Positions 5,949 to 9,040 of a DNA stretch of 9,040 bases are shown one piece after another (positions within the stretch are counted from its first letter, which is position 1; the number at the start of each line of letters is the position of its first letter). The stretch is from Planctomycetia bacterium (GTDB lineage: Bacteria; Planctomycetota; Phycisphaerae; Phycisphaerales; SM1A02). The position numbers and the translations under genes are program-made. The notes under the pieces were generated by a model that saw only the letters and a program-made list of their open reading frames with translations, was not told where the DNA came from and ran no database searches. The DNA lies in the NCBI GenBank assembly GCA_005799475.1, contig SYGQ01000100.1:1-9040 (forward strand). The letters run 5' to 3'.

Positions 5949-6385
5949 CCGAAATCCCACACCCCGGCGCCGAACTTCTCGAACTCATCCTCGAGTCGGG
6001 CGCATCTCCAGCCATCGCACTGACGGGCTGGATCGCCAAAGAAATCGAGCCAGCGTCGACGAGCGCCGTCGACCTGTTGGTCGACCCGACGACGCCGCTC
6101 GACCGGCTCCATGCGTGCAAAGATGCGTTCAAACACCTGACACTTGAAGGGGAAACCGCCGATGACCGCACGATCGGTGCCGTCTACTACGCGGCGTCGA
6201 TCGCGGCAGCGCTCGCTCACCACCAAGTGCGCATTTCGCGACAATCAGACCACGCGATTGAGAATGCGTTTCGGAGTATCTGGATCGACGAGCACGCTGA
6301 CCTTCGCCTCCGAAATGTCGCCTGGAAGGCATTCTTCACGCTGCGCATGGGACTCGCCGCTCCCGCGACGCCCCCGCACCCATAG
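5945..6385 (+). CDS. Conserved-looking hypothetical protein, 146 aa, coupled to the sigma factor gene
   Basis: I do not recognise a named family. The start ATG at 5945 overlaps the sigma factor stop (ATGA), which implies translational coupling and a related job. The protein is soluble by appearance: no signal peptide, no clear membrane helix and no zinc-binding cysteine cluster (a single Cys at 58). It looks all-helical. An N-terminal segment has LLELILESG; the central part reads DRLHACKDAFKHLTLEG, then AVYYAASIAAALAHH, VRISRQSDHAIENAFRSIW and a C-terminal helix LRNVAWKAFFTLRMG. The core pattern (short helix with 'K-D-A-F-K', then 'Y-Y-A-A-S-I-A-A-A-L', then 'I-x-x-x-S-D') resembles small helical planctomycete and cyanobacterial proteins of unknown function, but this is from memory. 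A role as modulator of the sigma factor is inferred only from gene order. Confidence 0.7.
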   Translation: MTEIPHPGAELLELILESGASPAIALTGWIAKEIEPASTSAVDLLVDPTTPLDRLHACKDAFKHLTLEGETADDRTIGAVYYAASIAAALAHHQVRISRQSDHAIENAFRSIWIDEHADLRLRNVAWKAFFTLRMGLAAPATPPHP

Positions 6386-6416
6386 CGCGCGCACACTCCT
6401 ACTGCAGCGTGCGGGG
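6372..6416. terminator. Inverted repeat spanning two convergent stop codons
   Basis: CCCCGCAC (6372-6379) and GTGCGGGG (6409-6416) are perfect 8-bp complements separated by 29 nt. The pair encloses both stops (6383-6385 on +, 6399-6401 on -) of the convergent genes, which are only 13 nt apart. A stem in both transcripts could serve as a shared terminator or 3'-end stabiliser. No T-run follows on either strand. Confidence 0.35.
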
Positions 6417-8057
6417 ATCAACCGGATCGGGCAGCACGATGCCCGCGCTGCCAAGCGTCGTACCCGTCGCAAAGGCGAGGTCGATCAATGCGATCTCGTA
6501 TCCAGCAAGGGCGTCGACCTCGCGGCTCTGTGCATCGGCGAGGCGCGCGGCGGCGTCCAGGACATCCGTGCTCGTGCGCAGCCCCACCTCGAACTGTCGC
6601 TGCTCACCAGCGAGCGTTCGCCCAGCGAGCACTGCTTCAAGGCGTGCCGCAAGGATGCGACGCCAGGTGTTCTCCACCGTGTCAGCGGCATTGAGGACCT
6701 CCTGCGTGATGGCCTGCTTGCGCGCCTCCACCGACGAGAGTCGCTGAAGCCGAGTCAGAATGGCCCGGCTCACCGCCGACTTTGCCGCCTCATTGCCCAG
6801 AGGCACAGTCGCCGTGGCAGTGACGACAAAGCCGTCTGAGTTTCCCATCGCGGCGTACGCACTGCCGATGGATGTGTCGTCGCCGAGGTTCTGGTACTGG
6901 TACGAGACAACAAAGTTGGGCAGCGCCGCATTGCGCGCGAGATCGATCTGCTCAGCGTCGACCAAGATCTGCAGCTCGAGTTCAAGGAGCTCCATCCTCC
7001 CGCCCATCGCATCCCCAACGAGTCGCTCGTCGTTGAACTGGAGGCTCACGGGCACCGCGTCGGTCATCGGGTTCAGTGCCGTCGGGCTCTCAACGGGCAC
7101 CCTTGAGTCGTTCATGAACCGCTTCAGGTCTCGCTGCCGCAGACGAAGCACATTGTCCGCCACAATCACCTGCTCGATGGTCGTGCCCATCCCGCTCTCC
7201 GCGCGCATGACCTCGATCTCGGCGGCGACCCCTTGCGCGACGCGCCGACGCGCGCTCGCGAGTTGTTTCATGGCCACCTCGTACTGGCTCACGCGCACTT
7301 CAAGTTGCTTCGACGCGCGATACAGGTTCCAGTACGCCTTCTCGGCATCGGCGAGGATTCGGATCGCCTGGAGTTTCGTACGCGCATCGACGATCCGGCT
7401 TTGGTACTTCGCGATGCGGATCGACGCCGTATTGTTGCGAATCCCCATCCCCCGCAGCAGCGGCTGGGAAATCGAGACCTGGACGCCAGCCTCCCACGGT
7501 TCGTAGCCTGGAATCAGGAGGTTCTCGTCGCCTTGATTGAACAAGGTCCCGGCCGAAATCGTGCCGCCGGTCGCCAACGGGACGCTCACATTGAGATTCG
7601 CATTGCTCGTATCGGTGGACACGCCCTCTTCGAGTTGCGTCAGAAAACCCGTCGTGTTGCGCGTGTAGGACGCGTTGAGCACCGCCTCGAACTTCGCGAG
7701 CTCTTGATTGATCCGAGTGATCCCGATGGAGGGATCGAACCGGGTGACGGCAAGATCGAGGTTGTTCGCGAGGGCGCTCTGGCGAACTGCCTCGAGTGAG
7801 ACCTCCACCTTTGACGGGTAACTCGGGGGCGCGAACCCCTGCCGCGTGGCTTCCTCGACCGCGGCCTCAAGAGAGGTTGGCGGCGAGTCGGAGCGTGATG
7901 CGGGATCGAAGTTACCGATCGCCTGAGTGCTCGTCGAAGGGCCGATGATCTTCTCATCCTTGGAGAAGAGCTCGTCTTGGCATCCCTGCATGGCGATGAG
8001 AAACGTCAGCGCGCCTGCCGTCGCGGCGGTGATGGCCCGTCGATTGACGCTACTCAT
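6399..8057 (-). CDS. TolC-family outer-membrane efflux lipoprotein
   Basis: This 552-residue protein is the outer-membrane channel of a tripartite export system. I chose the ATG at 8057: it follows a GAGG nine bases upstream and gives a lipoprotein signal peptide (MSSVNRRAITAATAGALTFLIAMQGC, modified Cys26); the longer open frame upstream only overlaps the permease gene. After a Ser/Asp/Pro-rich linker, two outer-membrane-efflux repeats follow. The first is about 85-315, with VSLEAVRQSALANNLDLAV, beta segments NLNVSVPLATGG and VQVSISQPLLRG, and long coiled helices with AEKAYWNLYRA. The second is about 345-535, with ERLVGDAM, LARNAALPNFVVSYQYQN, FVVTATATVPLGN and a coiled coil ending in VDALAGYEIALIDLAFATG. 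Length is typical. It overlaps the MacB-like gene by 8 nt, so both are made from one transcript. The substrate is not indicated. Confidence 0.93.
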   Translation of the reverse strand: MSSVNRRAITAATAGALTFLIAMQGCQDELFSKDEKIIGPSTSTQAIGNFDPASRSDSPPTSLEAAVEEATRQGFAPPSYPSKVEVSLEAVRQSALANNLDLAVTRFDPSIGITRINQELAKFEAVLNASYTRNTTGFLTQLEEGVSTDTSNANLNVSVPLATGGTISAGTLFNQGDENLLIPGYEPWEAGVQVSISQPLLRGMGIRNNTASIRIAKYQSRIVDARTKLQAIRILADAEKAYWNLYRASKQLEVRVSQYEVAMKQLASARRRVAQGVAAEIEVMRAESGMGTTIEQVIVADNVLRLRQRDLKRFMNDSRVPVESPTALNPMTDAVPVSLQFNDERLVGDAMGGRMELLELELQILVDAEQIDLARNAALPNFVVSYQYQNLGDDTSIGSAYAAMGNSDGFVVTATATVPLGNEAAKSAVSRAILTRLQRLSSVEARKQAITQEVLNAADTVENTWRRILAARLEAVLAGRTLAGEQRQFEVGLRTSTDVLDAAARLADAQSREVDALAGYEIALIDLAFATGTTLGSAGIVLPDPVDPRTLQ

Positions 8058-9040
8058 GGCGCAGCGCCTCGATGGGATCAAGGCGCGATGCCTTGAGCGC
8101 AGGAAAGAAGCCGAACGCGACGCCGACGAGTGCACTGAACGCGAAGCTGACCCCGATGGCCCAAAGCGGGACATCCGCTTGCTTGAGCGAAGCGCCGGGA
8201 ATGAGGCTCAACCCAAGCGCGGCCAGTTTTCCGCACAGCACACCAATCAACCCGCCGAAGAGGCACAGCACCACGGCTTCAAGGAGGAACTGCATCATGA
8301 TCGCCGCGGGCGTCGCGCCCACAGCCTTGCGCAGTCCGATCTCGCGTGTGCGCTCGGACACAGAGACGAGCATGATGTTCATGATCCCGATGCCGCCCAC
8401 CAAGAGGCTGATGCCGACGATGCCCCCCGCCACGGCCGTGATCGCGGCCGCCATCGTCTTGAACTGATCGATGTATCGGTCGATCGCCTCCACCCGGAAG
8501 GTGTCCGGATCGCCCGGCTGAATGCCGCGGATCCGGCGCATCGTGCGCTGCATCTCCATCTGCGCCTCCTCGCTGACTTCGGCATTTTGCGCCAGCGCCG
8601 CCACTCGCATGAAGTACTCAGGAGGCTGCAACTTGATCGCAAGCGCGAACGGGATAAACACCTCGCCGGTGTCGGCACCCATGCCGAACATGCGCGCCTG
8701 AAGAGTCTCCACGATCCCCACGACCAAAAATCGCCGTCCCCCGATGAGGACATGGCTTCCGATGGGATCCTCCGGGAGTCGAAGCTCGTCCACCGCCGCT
8801 TGGTTGAGGAGGCACACCTGACGCTCTTGCTTCTCATCGATCTGGTTGAACTTGCGACCCTCAATCACGCGGCGGTTCTCTGTGTCGTGCCAGTCGGGCC
8901 AAATCCCCACCACCGAAATCCCTTCAAGAGTGCGATCATCGCTCGCCACCTGTAGCCCCAACTCCGTCACCGGCGTGATCGCGCGAATGCTCGGGCACGA
9001 CTGCTGTAACTCGATGACCTCCCATGGCTTGAGCCGCATC
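8050..9040 (-). CDS. MacB-type ABC transporter permease, 5' truncated by window edge
   Basis: The visible C-terminal part (at least 329 residues) contains most of the MacB periplasmic core domain (about 1-195, with ITPVTELGLQV, VGIWPDWHD, IEGRKF, DPIGSHVLIGGRRFLVVGIVE). The FtsX-like membrane domain follows, with three helices at about 200-226, 250-281 and 292-313. The signature SERTREIGLRKAVGA follows the first of these helices, and the end FFPALKASRLDPIEALRHE is the classical MacB/FtsX C-terminus. MacB-type proteins use ATP hydrolysis to drive periplasmic substrates through an adaptor and a TolC channel (mechanotransmission). The first membrane helix, and any fused ATPase domain, lie beyond 9040, so I cannot say whether the ATPase is fused or separate. 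The stop (TAG, 8050-8052) overlaps the start of the TolC-like gene. The frame is open to the right edge, and the Met at 9037-9039 is probably internal. Confidence 0.92.
   Translation of the reverse strand, partial: MRLKPWEVIELQQSCPSIRAITPVTELGLQVASDDRTLEGISVVGIWPDWHDTENRRVIEGRKFNQIDEKQERQVCLLNQAAVDELRLPEDPIGSHVLIGGRRFLVVGIVETLQARMFGMGADTGEVFIPFALAIKLQPPEYFMRVAALAQNAEVSEEAQMEMQRTMRRIRGIQPGDPDTFRVEAIDRYIDQFKTMAAAITAVAGGIVGISLLVGGIGIMNIMLVSVSERTREIGLRKAVGATPAAIMMQFLLEAVVLCLFGGLIGVLCGKLAALGLSLIPGASLKQADVPLWAIGVSFAFSALVGVAFGFFPALKASRLDPIEALRHE
8067..8070 (-). promoter_or_regulatory. Shine-Dalgarno for the TolC-like gene
   Basis: GAGG lies nine bases before the ATG at 8057, within the end of the permease gene. 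It supports that start over upstream ones in the same frame. Confidence 0.45.

Noticed and set aside
5286..5960. A 224-codon minus-strand frame opposite the sigma factor.
   Set aside because: The plus strand encodes a clear sigma region 2; the antisense product has no domain-like pattern.
7927..8955. A 342-codon open frame on the plus strand.
   Set aside because: Antisense to the MacB-like permease and the start of the TolC-like gene; composition is His/Arg/Asp-rich as expected of a shadow frame.

Overview
The window looks like a chromosomal piece of a GC-rich member of the Planctomycetota, most likely of the Phycisphaerae type. This is inferred from three things seen here: a C-terminal pair of dockerin-like calcium loops on a secreted enzyme, an atypical ECF-type sigma factor of the sort abundant in planctomycetes, and mostly weak or absent Shine-Dalgarno sequences. 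No marker gene fixes the taxonomy.

Layout. Positions 1-171 (+) hold the last 56 codons of a TerC-family membrane protein. It converges on a minus-strand gene set, read here in transcription order. First is an exported MsrB-MsrA methionine sulfoxide reductase lipoprotein (4728-3643). Next is an M28 peptidase of the glutamate carboxypeptidase II type (3646-1649), whose GTG start overlaps the msr stop as GTGA. Last is a secreted PQQ-dependent sugar dehydrogenase-like protein ending in a dockerin-like module (1574-195). All three products appear to act outside the cytoplasm: repair of oxidised methionines, peptide trimming and sugar oxidation.

Divergent from msrBA, on the plus strand, lies ssrA (tmRNA, 4805-5155). 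It has the G3-U alanine identity pair, a recognisable first pseudoknot, a tag reading frame ANTQYALAA and a second pseudoknot. Only 37 nt later starts a sigma-70 (ECF-like) factor (5193-5948). This overlaps by ATGA with a 146-residue protein of unknown function (5945-6385), forming a tight two-gene regulatory unit.

The right end (minus strand) carries an export system. A MacB-type ABC transporter permease, cut by the window edge (9040-8050), overlaps by 8 nt a TolC-family outer-membrane lipoprotein (8057-6399). Together they form the inner- and outer-membrane parts of a tripartite pump; an adaptor (MacA-like) and the ATPase would be expected just beyond the right edge.

Genes fill nearly all of the window; no gene-free stretch exceeds about 80 nt. 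I see no insertion sequence, CRISPR array, tRNA or prophage gene. Nothing here is clearly an undescribed system. The least explained unit is the sigma factor with its overlapping small partner.
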